18,865 nucleotides of DNA, from positions 1 through 18,865 of the forward strand of contig JACOVL010000026.1 in assembly GCA_016177355.1 (NCBI GenBank), read 5' to 3'. The notes beneath the pieces were generated by a model that saw nothing but the letters and a program-made list of their open reading frames with translations, had not been told where the DNA came from and did no database searches. The position numbers were made by a program, and so were the translations under genes. Below, in pieces: positions 7,110-14,575 of this stretch (within the stretch, counting starts at the first letter, position 1; the number at the start of each line of letters is the position of its first letter). The DNA is from Betaproteobacteria bacterium. GTDB lineage: Bacteria > Pseudomonadota > Gammaproteobacteria > Burkholderiales > SG8-41.

Positions 7110-7141
7110 CCGGATATACGAAGGGCATCCTGGAGAACGTA

Positions 7142-8731
7142 ATGGAAGCTGCACACGCACACAACGGACACGGTCACGGCGCGCACGGCCACCACTACTC
7201 GGGGCTCATGCGCTGGATCACCACCACCAACCACAAGGACATCGGCACGCTCTACCTGTTTTTCGCGCTGACGATGTTCTTCGTCGGCGGCCTGCTCGCG
7301 TTGATGCTGCGCGCCGAGCTGTTCGAGCCCGGCCTGCAGTTCTGGCGCCCCGAGTTCTTCAACCAGTTGACCACCATGCACGGGCTGATCATGGTGTTCG
7401 GCGCGATCATGCCGGCCTTCGTCGGCTTCGCCAACTGGCAGGTGCCGATGATGATCGGCGCCCCCGACATGGCGTTTGCGCGCATGAACAACTGGAGCTT
7501 CTGGCTGCTGCCGGTCGGGGCGATCCTGCTGGTCGCCTCGTTCTTCGTGCCGGGGGGCGCGACCGCCGCGGGCTGGACGATCTACGCGCCGCTCTCGACG
7601 CAGATGGGCCCGGGCATGGACCTCGCGATCTTTGCGCTGCACATCATGGGCGCGTCCTCGATCATGGGCTCGATCAACATCATCACCACCATCCTCAACA
7701 TGCGCGCGCCGGGAATGGCGCTGATGAAGATGCCGCTGTTCGTCTGGACCTGGCTGATCACCGCCTACCTGCTGATCGCGGTGATGCCGGTGCTCGCGGG
7801 CGCGGTCACGATGGTGCTCACCGACCGTCACTTCGGCACCAACTTCTTCAATGCCGCCGGCGGAGGGGACCCGGTGCTGTTCCAGCACGTGTTCTGGTTC
7901 TTCGGCCACCCCGAGGTCTACATCATGATCCTGCCGGGCTTCGGCATCGTGTCGCAGATCGTGCCGACGTTCGCGAGGAAGCCCCTGTTCGGCTATTCCT
8001 CGATGGTCTACGCCACGGCCTCGATCGCGATCCTGTCGTTCATCGTCTGGGCGCACCACATGTTCACGGTCGGCATGCCCGCGGTGGCGCAGCTCTTCTT
8101 CATGTATGCGACGATGCTGATCGCGGTGCCGACCGGCGTGAAGGTGTTCAACTGGATCGCCACCATGTGGAAGGGCTCGCTCACCTTCGAAACCCCGATG
8201 CTGTTCGCGTGCGGCTTCATCTTCGTGTTCTCGATGGGCGGCTTCACCGGGCTGGTGCTGGCGATCACGCCGGTGGACATCCAGTTGCAGGACACTTATT
8301 ACGTGGTGGCGCATTTCCACTACGTGCTGGTGGCGGGGTCCCTCTTCGCGCTCTTTGGCGGCACCTACTACTGGCTGCCGAAGTGGATCGGCCGCATGTA
8401 CGACGAGACGCTCGGCAAGTGGCACTTCTGGCTGTCGATGATCTTCTTCAACATCACCTTTTTCCCGATGCACTTCACCGGGCTCGCGGGGCTGCCGCGG
8501 CGCGTGCCGGACTACAACATGCAGTTCGCCGATTTCAACATGATCTCGACCATCGGCGCATTCGGGTTCGGCTTGGCACAGCTGATCTTCGTATACGTAC
8601 TGGTGAAGGCCATCCGCGGCGCGGGCGAGAAGGTGAGCGACAAGGTGTGGGAAGGCGCGGACGGGCTGGAGTGGACGCTGCCCTCGCCGCCGCCGTACCA
8701 CACTTTCGAGACGCCGCCGCTGGTCAAGTAA
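7142..8731 (+). CDS. coxA: Cytochrome c oxidase subunit I
   Basis: This is the catalytic subunit that reduces O2 to water and pumps protons. It has 529 residues and 12 expected membrane helices. Heme a ligands are His80 (TTMHG) and His393; the heme a3 ligand is His391 (VVAHFHYV). CuB ligands are His256, His305 and His306, with the cross-linked Tyr260 in GHPEVY. D-channel residues Asp109 and Glu258 and the K-channel lysine (TGVKVF, Lys334) mark an A1-type heme-copper oxidase. The first 18 residues carry seven histidines. GGAG lies six bases before the ATG. The gene is flanked by coxB and the small assembly gene, consistent with one operon. Confidence 0.98.
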   Translation: MEAAHAHNGHGHGAHGHHYSGLMRWITTTNHKDIGTLYLFFALTMFFVGGLLALMLRAELFEPGLQFWRPEFFNQLTTMHGLIMVFGAIMPAFVGFANWQVPMMIGAPDMAFARMNNWSFWLLPVGAILLVASFFVPGGATAAGWTIYAPLSTQMGPGMDLAIFALHIMGASSIMGSINIITTILNMRAPGMALMKMPLFVWTWLITAYLLIAVMPVLAGAVTMVLTDRHFGTNFFNAAGGGDPVLFQHVFWFFGHPEVYIMILPGFGIVSQIVPTFARKPLFGYSSMVYATASIAILSFIVWAHHMFTVGMPAVAQLFFMYATMLIAVPTGVKVFNWIATMWKGSLTFETPMLFACGFIFVFSMGGFTGLVLAITPVDIQLQDTYYVVAHFHYVLVAGSLFALFGGTYYWLPKWIGRMYDETLGKWHFWLSMIFFNITFFPMHFTGLAGLPRRVPDYNMQFADFNMISTIGAFGFGLAQLIFVYVLVKAIRGAGEKVSDKVWEGADGLEWTLPSPPPYHTFETPPLVK

Positions 8732-8755
8732 CGCGATAGCGCGAGGGACGGCGAC

Positions 8756-8845
8756 ATGACCGGCAACGTCAAGACCGCGCTGATCCTCGCTTCCATCGCG
8801 GCCGTTTTCTTCATCGGGGTCGTGATCAGGCACTGGTTATGGTGA
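8756..8845 (+). CDS. Cytochrome oxidase small assembly protein (29 residues)
   Basis: A short frame starts at ATG 8756 behind a GAGGG ribosome-binding site and ends with TGA at 8843-8845. It encodes 29 residues: a short polar N-terminus (MTGNVK), one hydrophobic helix (ALILASIAAVFFIGVVI) and a basic/aromatic tail. The helix resembles the tiny cytochrome oxidase assembly proteins known between coxA and ctaG in betaproteobacteria (family recollection, not a search). It overlaps ctaG by seven bases, so the two are likely translationally coupled. The role is probably in copper insertion or early assembly at the membrane, by position. The product is shorter than usual for this group. Confidence 0.75.
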   Translation: MTGNVKTALILASIAAVFFIGVVIRHWLW

Positions 8846-9381
8846 GCCAGCAGTCACAGACCAACCAGCAGACGCTGGTCAAGCTCCTCCTCGTCGCCGT
8901 CCTGATGTTCGGCTTCGGTTTCGCGATGGTGCCGTTCTACCGCGCGCTGTGCGATGCGCTCGGGCTGAACAGCGTCGTCAAGCCCGACGCGGTGGCGAAT
9001 ACCCAGGTGGACGCGGGGCGGCTCCTCACGGTCGAGTTCGATACCAACCTCCGCAGCGACCTGCCGTGGACCTTTACCGCGGTCGAGAAGAGCGTGCGCA
9101 TCCATCCCGGCGCGCTGACGCAGGTCACGTTCGAAATCCGCAACCGTTCCGACCGCCCCGTCACCGGGCAGGCGATCCCGAGCTTCGGGCCGCAGCTGGC
9201 GGGCCGCTACTTCAAGAAGCTCGACTGTTTCTGCTTCACCCAGCAGACGCTGGCGCCGGGCGAGGCGAGGCGCATGCCGGTCGTGTTCGTGGTCGAGCCG
9301 GGCCTGCCGCAGGACGTGAATACCGTGACGTTGTCCTATACCTTTTTCGAGGTGGAGGGCAAGAACGGGAAGGACGGTTGA
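8839..9381 (+). CDS. ctaG: Cytochrome c oxidase assembly protein CtaG/Cox11
   Basis: Cox11/CtaG is a membrane-anchored periplasmic copper chaperone that delivers copper to the CuB site of subunit I. The 180-residue product has a single N-terminal helix (about residues 13-32), then MVPFYRALCDALG with Cys38. An immunoglobulin-like domain follows and carries the copper motif CFCF (Cys130 and Cys132, in KKLDCFCFTQQ). These three cysteines are the family's functional set. The ATG lies inside the end of the small assembly gene, and its stop shares one base with the DUF2970 gene (TGATG). Confidence 0.96.
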   Translation: MVSQQSQTNQQTLVKLLLVAVLMFGFGFAMVPFYRALCDALGLNSVVKPDAVANTQVDAGRLLTVEFDTNLRSDLPWTFTAVEKSVRIHPGALTQVTFEIRNRSDRPVTGQAIPSFGPQLAGRYFKKLDCFCFTQQTLAPGEARRMPVVFVVEPGLPQDVNTVTLSYTFFEVEGKNGKDG

Positions 9382-9599
9382 TGCGGATGACGCTGGAATC
9401 GGAATCGCCGCGCAAGGCGACGCCGTTGCAGGTGGCGAAGGCGGTGCTGTCCGCCTTCGTCGGCATCCGCAGGCGCGCGGCGCACGAGAAGGACGTGGTG
9501 ACGCTGACGCCGCTGCAGGTGATCGTCGCGGGCGTGATCGCCGCGGCGATCTTCGTGTTGAGCCTGGTCATGCTGGTGCGCTTTATTACCAGTCAATAG
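9381..9599 (+). CDS. DUF2970 family small membrane protein
   Basis: The product is 72 residues. An N-terminal part, ATPLQVAKAVLSAFVGIRRR (from about residue 13), has the look of DUF2970, with a C-terminal membrane helix VIVAGVIAAAIFVLSLVMLVRF (about 47-68). Such proteins commonly sit between ctaG and coxC in betaproteobacteria; their function is unknown. The start chosen is the ATG overlapping the ctaG stop; a second ATG two codons later is possible. It ends 12 bases before coxC and is probably in the same transcript. Confidence 0.85.
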   Translation: MRMTLESESPRKATPLQVAKAVLSAFVGIRRRAAHEKDVVTLTPLQVIVAGVIAAAIFVLSLVMLVRFITSQ

Positions 9600-9611
9600 G
9601 GAGAGAGTGAG

Positions 9612-10460
9612 ATGTTGAACCCATCGGCACGCTATTTCATACCGGACCCGTCCACCTGGCCGATCACCGGCTCCATCGCGCTGCTCAGCATGGCCTCCGG
9701 CGCCGCGTCCTGGTTCAACGGCTGGTCCCCCGGCAAGTTCATCCTGCTCGCCGGCGTGGCGATCCTCGCCTACATGATCGTCGGCTGGTTCCACACCGTT
9801 GCCCACGAGAGCGAGGCCGGCAAGTACAACAAGCAGGTGGACATCTCCTTCCGCTGGGGCATGAGCTGGTTCATCTTCTCGGAAGTCATGTTCTTCGCGG
9901 CGTTCTTCGGGGCGCTGTTCTACATGCGGGTGCTGTCGGTGCCCTGGCTGGGGGACCTCGAGCACAAGCTGCTGTGGCCGGATTTCACCGCCGGCTGGCC
10001 GGCCACCGGGCCCGGGTTGAAGGACCCGTTCACGCCGATGGCCGCCTGGGGCATCCCGGCGTTCAACACGCTGCTGCTGCTCTCGTCCGGCGTGACGGTG
10101 ACGCTGGCGCACTGGGCGCTGCTGCGCAACGACCGCACCAAGCTCATCGCGTGGCTGTTCGCGACCATCGGCCTGGGCCTGCTGTTCCTCGCTCTCCAGG
10201 TTTACGAGTACGGGCACGCCTACTCCGAGCTGAACCTCAAGCTCACCACCGGCGCGTACGGGACGACCTTCTTCATGCTGACCGGCTTCCACGGCTTCCA
10301 CGTCACCATGGGCTGCATCATGCTGACGACGATCCTGTTCCGCTGCGTCGCGGGGCATTTCAGGCCCGACCACCATTTCGGTTTCGAGGGCGTGGCCTGG
10401 TACTGGCACTTCGTGGACGTGGTATGGCTCGGCCTCTTCATTTTCGTCTACTGGCTATAA
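9612..10460 (+). CDS. coxC: Cytochrome c oxidase subunit III
   Basis: Subunit III stabilises the catalytic core and sustains proton uptake through the D-channel. The 282-residue protein has about seven hydrophobic helices. It shows the family motifs WGMSWFIFSEVMFF with its conserved membrane Glu, FTPMAAWGIPAFNTLLLLSSG, a conserved HGFHVTMG near residues 235-242, and a final WYWHFVDVVWLGLFIFVYW. The length is normal. A GGGAGAGAG purine run just upstream of the ATG serves as ribosome-binding site. It is the last gene before a strong intrinsic terminator, so the coxB-to-coxC genes form one unit. Confidence 0.97.
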   Translation: MLNPSARYFIPDPSTWPITGSIALLSMASGAASWFNGWSPGKFILLAGVAILAYMIVGWFHTVAHESEAGKYNKQVDISFRWGMSWFIFSEVMFFAAFFGALFYMRVLSVPWLGDLEHKLLWPDFTAGWPATGPGLKDPFTPMAAWGIPAFNTLLLLSSGVTVTLAHWALLRNDRTKLIAWLFATIGLGLLFLALQVYEYGHAYSELNLKLTTGAYGTTFFMLTGFHGFHVTMGCIMLTTILFRCVAGHFRPDHHFGFEGVAWYWHFVDVVWLGLFIFVYWL

Positions 10461-10495
10461 GCCGATAGGGGAGACCCCGTCGGTAGGGGAACGGT

Positions 10496-10526
10496 CGCCG
10501 CGCCACGAGCGCGGCGCGTTTTTTTT
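10496..10526 (+). terminator. Rho-independent terminator after coxC
   Basis: A perfect 8-bp stem, CGCCGCGC (10496-10503) with GCGCGGCG (10509-10516), encloses the loop CACGA and is followed after two bases by eight T (10519-10526). It lies 36 bases after the coxC stop and just before the end of a minus-strand gene. A smaller hairpin, GGGG-AGA-CCCC (10468-10478), precedes it. Confidence 0.92.
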
Positions 10527-10542
10527 CGGGGCCGGACCGGAG

Positions 10543-10740
10543 CTATTCCAGCTTGCCGGGGATGAGGCCGAAGTAGAATCCGAGCATCAGCAGCGCGAAC
10601 AGCACCACCGACAGCGTGACCCGCACCGTGAGCGCCTTCACCGTGCGCTCGCCCTGGCCCCGGTCCTTGACCATGAAGTAAAGCGCCGAGGCAAGGCTGA
10701 CGACGATGAAGACGAGGAACAGGATGACGACGATTTTCAC
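10543..10740 (-). CDS. Twin-transmembrane small protein (DUF2909-like)
   Basis: The product is 65 residues from GTG at 10740 and consists almost only of two hydrophobic helices (IVVILFLVFIVVSLASALYFMV and VTLSVVLFALLMLGFYFGLI) joined by a charged loop, KDRGQGERTVK. This is the layout of DUF2909/twin-transmembrane proteins found by oxidase genes in betaproteobacteria; the function is unknown. MKIVVILFLVF is the expected family N-terminus, so GTG 10740 is preferred over TTG at 10746 or 10761. It points against all its cox neighbours and is divergent from the SURF1 gene. Confidence 0.75.
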   Translation of the reverse strand: MKIVVILFLVFIVVSLASALYFMVKDRGQGERTVKALTVRVTLSVVLFALLMLGFYFGLIPGKLE

Positions 10741-10780
10741 GGGCAATTCAGTGTAGCCCAAGCGTTCACCACTGACTACT

Positions 10781-11515
10781 TTGCCCGCCCGCTACCAATT
10801 CCAGCCCCGCCTCGTCACCACGCTTGCCGCCGCCGCCGGCATCGCGCTCACGCTGGCGCTCGCCAACTGGCAGCTCGGCCGCGCGCACGAGAAAGAAGGG
10901 CTGGCCGCACGGCTCGAACTGCTGGCGAGGGACGCGCCGGTGTCGCTGACAGCGGCGGAGGCGAGGGCGGAGGACGTCGAGTGGCGGCGGGTGACGGCGC
11001 GCGGGCGCTTCGAGCCCCGCTACGCCGTGTACCTGGACAACCGGATGCGCCGCGGCGTGGCGGGCTATCACGTGGTGATGCCGCTCGAGGTGGGGAAAAT
11101 GAGGGGCGGCGGCAGCTTGTACGTGCTGGTGAACCGCGGCTGGATTGCCGGATCCCCGGAGCGGGCCAGCCTGCCCCGGGTGAAAACGCCGGAGGGCGCG
11201 GTGGAAGTCACCGGGCTCGCGGTGACGCCGAGCCGGCGCTTTCTGGAGCTCTCGACGCAAGTCAAGGAAGGCAGCGTCTGGCAGAACCTGACGCTCGAGC
11301 GCTACCGCGAGGCGTTCCCGATCGCGTTGCAGCCGGTGGTGATCCAGCAGGAGAGCCCGCTCGACGACGGTCTTGCGCGCGAGTGGGACCCGCCGAACCT
11401 CGGCGTGGACAGGCATTACGGCTACGCGTTCCAGTGGTTCGCGCTCGCCGCCACGATACTCGTGTTCTACCTCGTGATCCATGTCAAACGCCGCCCCGAA
11501 GAGAAGACTGATTAG
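10781..11515 (+). CDS. SURF1 family oxidase assembly protein
   Basis: SURF1/Shy1 proteins assist heme a insertion into subunit I. The 244-residue product has the typical two-helix topology: a first helix ending ALANWQLGRA (about residues 12-34) and a last helix, YAFQWFALAATILVFYLVIHV, near the C-terminus. Between them lie the family motifs WRRVTARGRF, YLDNRMRRGVAGYHVVMPL and VNRGWI. The only usable start is TTG at 10781; no strong ribosome-binding site is visible, so expression may be modest. It opens the second cox sub-operon and overlaps the following gene by 35 bases. Confidence 0.92.
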   Translation: MPARYQFQPRLVTTLAAAAGIALTLALANWQLGRAHEKEGLAARLELLARDAPVSLTAAEARAEDVEWRRVTARGRFEPRYAVYLDNRMRRGVAGYHVVMPLEVGKMRGGGSLYVLVNRGWIAGSPERASLPRVKTPEGAVEVTGLAVTPSRRFLELSTQVKEGSVWQNLTLERYREAFPIALQPVVIQQESPLDDGLAREWDPPNLGVDRHYGYAFQWFALAATILVFYLVIHVKRRPEEKTD

Positions 11516-12056
11516 CCTCTGGCTTATCATCGGGCTGACGGTGGCGCCGGTGGCGGCCTCGTACCTGGCCTATTATTTCTGGCAGCCCGGGCATACCGTG
11601 AATTACGGCGAATTGCTCGAGGCCGGGCCGCTGCCTGACCCGAAGCTGGCGCTCGCCGACGGGACGCCGTTCCGGCTCTCGCAGTTGAGGGGCAAATGGG
11701 TGCTGGTGACCGTGGATTCGGGACGCTGCGACGCAAACTGCGACGGGAAGCTGATTTACATGCGGCAACTGCGGCTCACGCAAGGCAAGGACCGGGAGCG
11801 CGTGGAACGGGTATGGCTCATCAGCGATGAAGTCGCGCCGCGCGCCGAGGTGGTCGCGCAGTACCCGGGGACCTGGCTGGTGCGCGCGGCCGGGGCCGGG
11901 CTGCCGGGCCTGTTTCCGGCGCAAGGGCCGGTCTCGGACCACATCTACCTGATCGACCCCCTCGGCAATCTCATGATGCGCTACCCGCGCGATCCCGATC
12001 CCCGGCGCATGATCAAGGACCTCACGCGGCTGCTCAAGGCGTCGCAGGTGGGCTGA
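11481..12056 (+). CDS. Membrane-anchored Sco-like/thioredoxin-fold protein of the cox locus
   Basis: The product is 191 residues with one N-terminal helix (about residues 12-33) and a periplasmic domain that reads like a degenerate Sco/thioredoxin fold. A strand GKWVLVTVDSGRC leads to a CxxxC pair (Cys83 and Cys87, in RCDANCDGK), and SDHIYLIDPLGNLMMRYP contains His154 at the place of the Sco copper-ligand histidine. True Sco proteins have CPxxCP; here the prolines are absent. It may act as a thiol reductant or copper handler for CuA or CuB assembly. This is inferred from motifs and its place between SURF1 and ctaA. The ATG lies 35 bases inside SURF1, and the stop overlaps ctaA (TGATG). Confidence 0.8.
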   Translation: MSNAAPKRRLISLWLIIGLTVAPVAASYLAYYFWQPGHTVNYGELLEAGPLPDPKLALADGTPFRLSQLRGKWVLVTVDSGRCDANCDGKLIYMRQLRLTQGKDRERVERVWLISDEVAPRAEVVAQYPGTWLVRAAGAGLPGLFPAQGPVSDHIYLIDPLGNLMMRYPRDPDPRRMIKDLTRLLKASQVG

Positions 12057-13036
12057 TGTATCGTCCTCTGGTCCTGTGCGCCGCCGCCCTCACCTTCCTC
12101 GTGGTCGTGGTGGGCGCCTACGTGCGGCTGGAGGATGCGGGGCTGGGCTGTCCCGACTGGCCGGGATGCTACGGGCAGCTCCTCGGCGTGCCGGAAGAGG
12201 TACATGAAGTCACCAAGGCCGAGCAGGCCTTCCCGGGAAAGACGGTGGACGCGGGGCGGGCGTGGAAGGAGATGTTCCACCGTTATCTTGCCGGCGCGCT
12301 GGGCCTGTTGATCCTGGCGATCGCGGTGCTGGCGTGGCGCAGGCGCGCCGGGATCGGCCGCCCGCCCTGGCTCGCCACCGCGCTCGCGCTGCTCATCGCG
12401 TTTCAGGCGACTCTCGGCATGTGGACGGTGACGATGCTGCTGAAGCCCGCCGTCGTCACGCTGCACCTCCTCGGCGGCATGGCGGCGCTCGCGCTGGTGA
12501 CCTGGCTTGCGCTGCGGGAGATCAATCCGCGCCCGGTGCCGGCGGGGCGCGCGTTCAGGCCGTGGGCCGCCATCGGATTGGGAGTGCTCGTCGCGCAAAT
12601 CGCGCTGGGAGGCTGGGTCAGCGCCAATTACGCGGCGCTCGCCTGCGCCGATTTCCCGACCTGTCACGGGCAATGGCTGCCGGACATGGATTTCGGGAAC
12701 GCGTTCCATGCGATGCGCGAGCTCGGCGTGACCGCGGCGGGTGCGCCGCTTTCCCGGGAAGCGCTGAACGCGATCCAGTGGAGCCATCGCCTCGGGGCGC
12801 TGGTGACGCTGATCATCCTCGGCGGGCTCGCGCTCCGGTTGCTCTGGATACCCGCGCTGCGCGTGCAGGGGGCGGTGATTTTCGTCCTGCTCGCCGCCCA
12901 GGCCGGGCTCGGCATCGCCAACGTGCTGTTGCGGCTGCCGCTGGCGCTCGCTAGCGCGCACAACGGCGCCGCCGCGCTGTTGCTGGTCGCGCTGGTGGTG
13001 CTAAACTTCACCGTCTTCAAACGGGCCGCTCACTGA
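12056..13036 (+). CDS. ctaA: Heme A synthase (COX15/CtaA)
   Basis: CtaA oxidises the methyl group of heme O to the formyl group of heme A. The 326-residue protein has about eight helices in two related halves. The four conserved heme-binding histidines are His75 (FHRYLAG), His137 (LHLLGG), His244 (WSHRLG) and His302 (SAHNG). Two periplasmic Cys pairs, Cys32/Cys38 (GLGCPDWPGCYG) and Cys197/Cys203 (CADFPTCHG), are typical of this class. It starts one base into the end of the previous gene and is followed directly by ctaB, its pathway partner. Confidence 0.95.
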   Translation: MYRPLVLCAAALTFLVVVVGAYVRLEDAGLGCPDWPGCYGQLLGVPEEVHEVTKAEQAFPGKTVDAGRAWKEMFHRYLAGALGLLILAIAVLAWRRRAGIGRPPWLATALALLIAFQATLGMWTVTMLLKPAVVTLHLLGGMAALALVTWLALREINPRPVPAGRAFRPWAAIGLGVLVAQIALGGWVSANYAALACADFPTCHGQWLPDMDFGNAFHAMRELGVTAAGAPLSREALNAIQWSHRLGALVTLIILGGLALRLLWIPALRVQGAVIFVLLAAQAGLGIANVLLRLPLALASAHNGAAALLLVALVVLNFTVFKRAAH

Positions 13037-13936
13037 ATGTCGTCCAGCCTCGCCAGCCAGCCGCTCGCATCCCGGTTCGGGCAGTTCTACCAGCTCACCA
13101 AGCCGCGCGTGGTGTCGCTCATCGTGTTCACGGCGGTGATCGGCATGTTCCTCGCCACGCCCGGCATGGTGCCGCTGCAGGCGCTCGTCGCGGGCACGCT
13201 CGGCATCGCGCTCACGGCGGGAGCCGCGGCAGCCGTGAACTGCCTGGTCGAGCGGAAGATCGACGCGCTGATGACGCGCACGAGCTGGCGGCCGCTGCCG
13301 CGCGGGCAGGTGACCTCTCTGCAAACGCTCGCTTTCGCGGGTATCATGGGCGGCGCGGGACTTCTCATCCTGCACCAGTGGGTCAACGCGCTCACCATGT
13401 GGCTGACGCTCGCCACGTTCGTGGGTTACGCCGTCATCTACACGGTGGTCCTGAAGCCGATGACGCCGCAGAACATCGTGATCGGCGGCGCGTCCGGCGC
13501 GATGCCGCCGGTCCTCGGCTGGGCCGCAGTCACCGGCGAGATTGCGCCCGACGCGCTGCTGCTGTTCCTCGTCATTTTCGCGTGGACCCCGCCGCACTTC
13601 TGGGCGCTCGCGCTGTACCGCAAGCACGAGTACGCCAGGGCCGGCGTGCCGATGCTGCCGGTCACGCACGGCGACAAGTTCACGCGCCTGCACGTGCTGC
13701 TCTATACCGTGATCCTGACGGCGGTGACGTTGCTGCCGTTCGTCACCCGCATGAGCGGCGCGATCTATCTCGTTGCGGCGGTCGCGCTCGATGCGGTGTT
13801 CCTGTGGTATGCCGTCAGGCTCTACGCCGCCTACAGCGACCGCCTGGCGCAGCGCGCCTTCCGCTACTCCATCGCCTACCTCGCGCTGCTCTTCGCGGCG
13901 CTGCTGGTCGATCACTACTTCCGCATCCCGCTGTAA
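13037..13936 (+). CDS. ctaB: Protoheme IX farnesyltransferase (heme O synthase)
   Basis: CtaB adds a farnesyl group to protoheme to make heme O, the substrate of CtaA. The 299-residue UbiA-fold membrane protein begins FYQLTKPRVV and has the prenyl-diphosphate/Mg motif as NCLVERKIDALMTRT (Asn68, Glu72, Asp76), followed by RPLPRG. The second conserved region is YTVVLKPMTPQNIVIGGASGA, followed by GWAAVTG. The Glu in place of the first Asp of the usual DxxxD is, to my recollection, common in betaproteobacterial CtaB. The ATG follows the ctaA stop with no gap. Confidence 0.95.
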   Translation: MSSSLASQPLASRFGQFYQLTKPRVVSLIVFTAVIGMFLATPGMVPLQALVAGTLGIALTAGAAAAVNCLVERKIDALMTRTSWRPLPRGQVTSLQTLAFAGIMGGAGLLILHQWVNALTMWLTLATFVGYAVIYTVVLKPMTPQNIVIGGASGAMPPVLGWAAVTGEIAPDALLLFLVIFAWTPPHFWALALYRKHEYARAGVPMLPVTHGDKFTRLHVLLYTVILTAVTLLPFVTRMSGAIYLVAAVALDAVFLWYAVRLYAAYSDRLAQRAFRYSIAYLALLFAALLVDHYFRIPL

Positions 13937-13961
13937 CTGCACCGGGCAGTGCGGTCCTCGC

Positions 13962-14546
13962 ATGAAGTTTCTTCTCGCAATGATTCTTTCGACGCTGCTC
14001 GCAGGTTGCGGTGGCGATGCGCCGCGGGCGCCGAAGTTCACATTGACCGACGTAACGGGAGCGGGCTTCGGCAAGGAGCTCAATCTCACCGATCACAACG
14101 GGAAGCCGCACACGCTAGCGGACTTCCGTGGCAAGGTGGTGGCGGTGTTCTTCGGCTTCACGCATTGTCCCGACGTGTGCCCGACCACGCTCGCCGAGAT
14201 GGCGCAGGTCGTGAAGGAGCTCGGCCCCGACGGCGCCAAGGTGCAGGTGCTGTTCGTGACGGTGGACCCGGAGCGCGACACCGCCCAGGTGCTCAAGCAG
14301 TACGTGCCCTCGTTCAATCCCGAGTTTCTCGGGCTCTACGGCGACCTTGATGCCACCGCGCGTGCGGCGAAGGAATTCAAGGTGTATTACCAGAAGCAGC
14401 CGGTCAAGGACGGTGGCTACAGCGTGGACCACGGCGCGGGCACCTTCATCCTCGACCGCGAGGGCAGGCTGCGCCTGTTTGCGCAATACGGGCAGGGCGC
14501 GAAAGGCCTGCTGCACGATATCCGACTTCTACTTGCCGGGGCTTGA
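13962..14546 (+). CDS. Sco1/SenC family copper chaperone, lipoprotein
   Basis: Sco proteins deliver copper to the CuA site of subunit II and also act as thiol reductants. The 194-residue product has a lipoprotein signal, LLAGC, with lipidated Cys16. The thioredoxin-like domain carries the CPDVCP motif (Cys69 and Cys73, in FTHCPDVCP) and His157 (VDHGAGTF), the full copper-ligand set. VTVDPERDT and FILDREGRL complete the family pattern. The ATG at 13962 gives a good lipobox; the frame is open further upstream through the end of ctaB. It closes the cox locus and converges on rpoH. Confidence 0.95.
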   Translation: MKFLLAMILSTLLAGCGGDAPRAPKFTLTDVTGAGFGKELNLTDHNGKPHTLADFRGKVVAVFFGFTHCPDVCPTTLAEMAQVVKELGPDGAKVQVLFVTVDPERDTAQVLKQYVPSFNPEFLGLYGDLDATARAAKEFKVYYQKQPVKDGGYSVDHGAGTFILDREGRLRLFAQYGQGAKGLLHDIRLLLAGA

Positions 14547-14551
14547 TGCCC

Positions 14552-14575
14552 GCGTAACCGGTTGCGCGGTTACGC
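14552..14575. terminator. Hairpin between convergent sco and rpoH
   Basis: GCGTAACC (14552-14559) and GGTTACGC (14568-14575) form a perfect 8-bp stem with an 8-base loop. It starts six bases after the sco stop and includes the rpoH stop codon. Neither side has a T-tract, so it is at best a weak or rho-assisted shared terminator or an mRNA-end stabiliser. Confidence 0.45.

Noticed and set aside
7034..8833. A 599-codon minus-strand open frame opposite coxB/coxA, and a 554-codon plus-strand frame overlapping coxA
   Set aside because: Both are GC-driven shadows: composition is dominated by Arg, His, Asp and Gly, with no family motifs, while coxA in its own frame has every catalytic residue.
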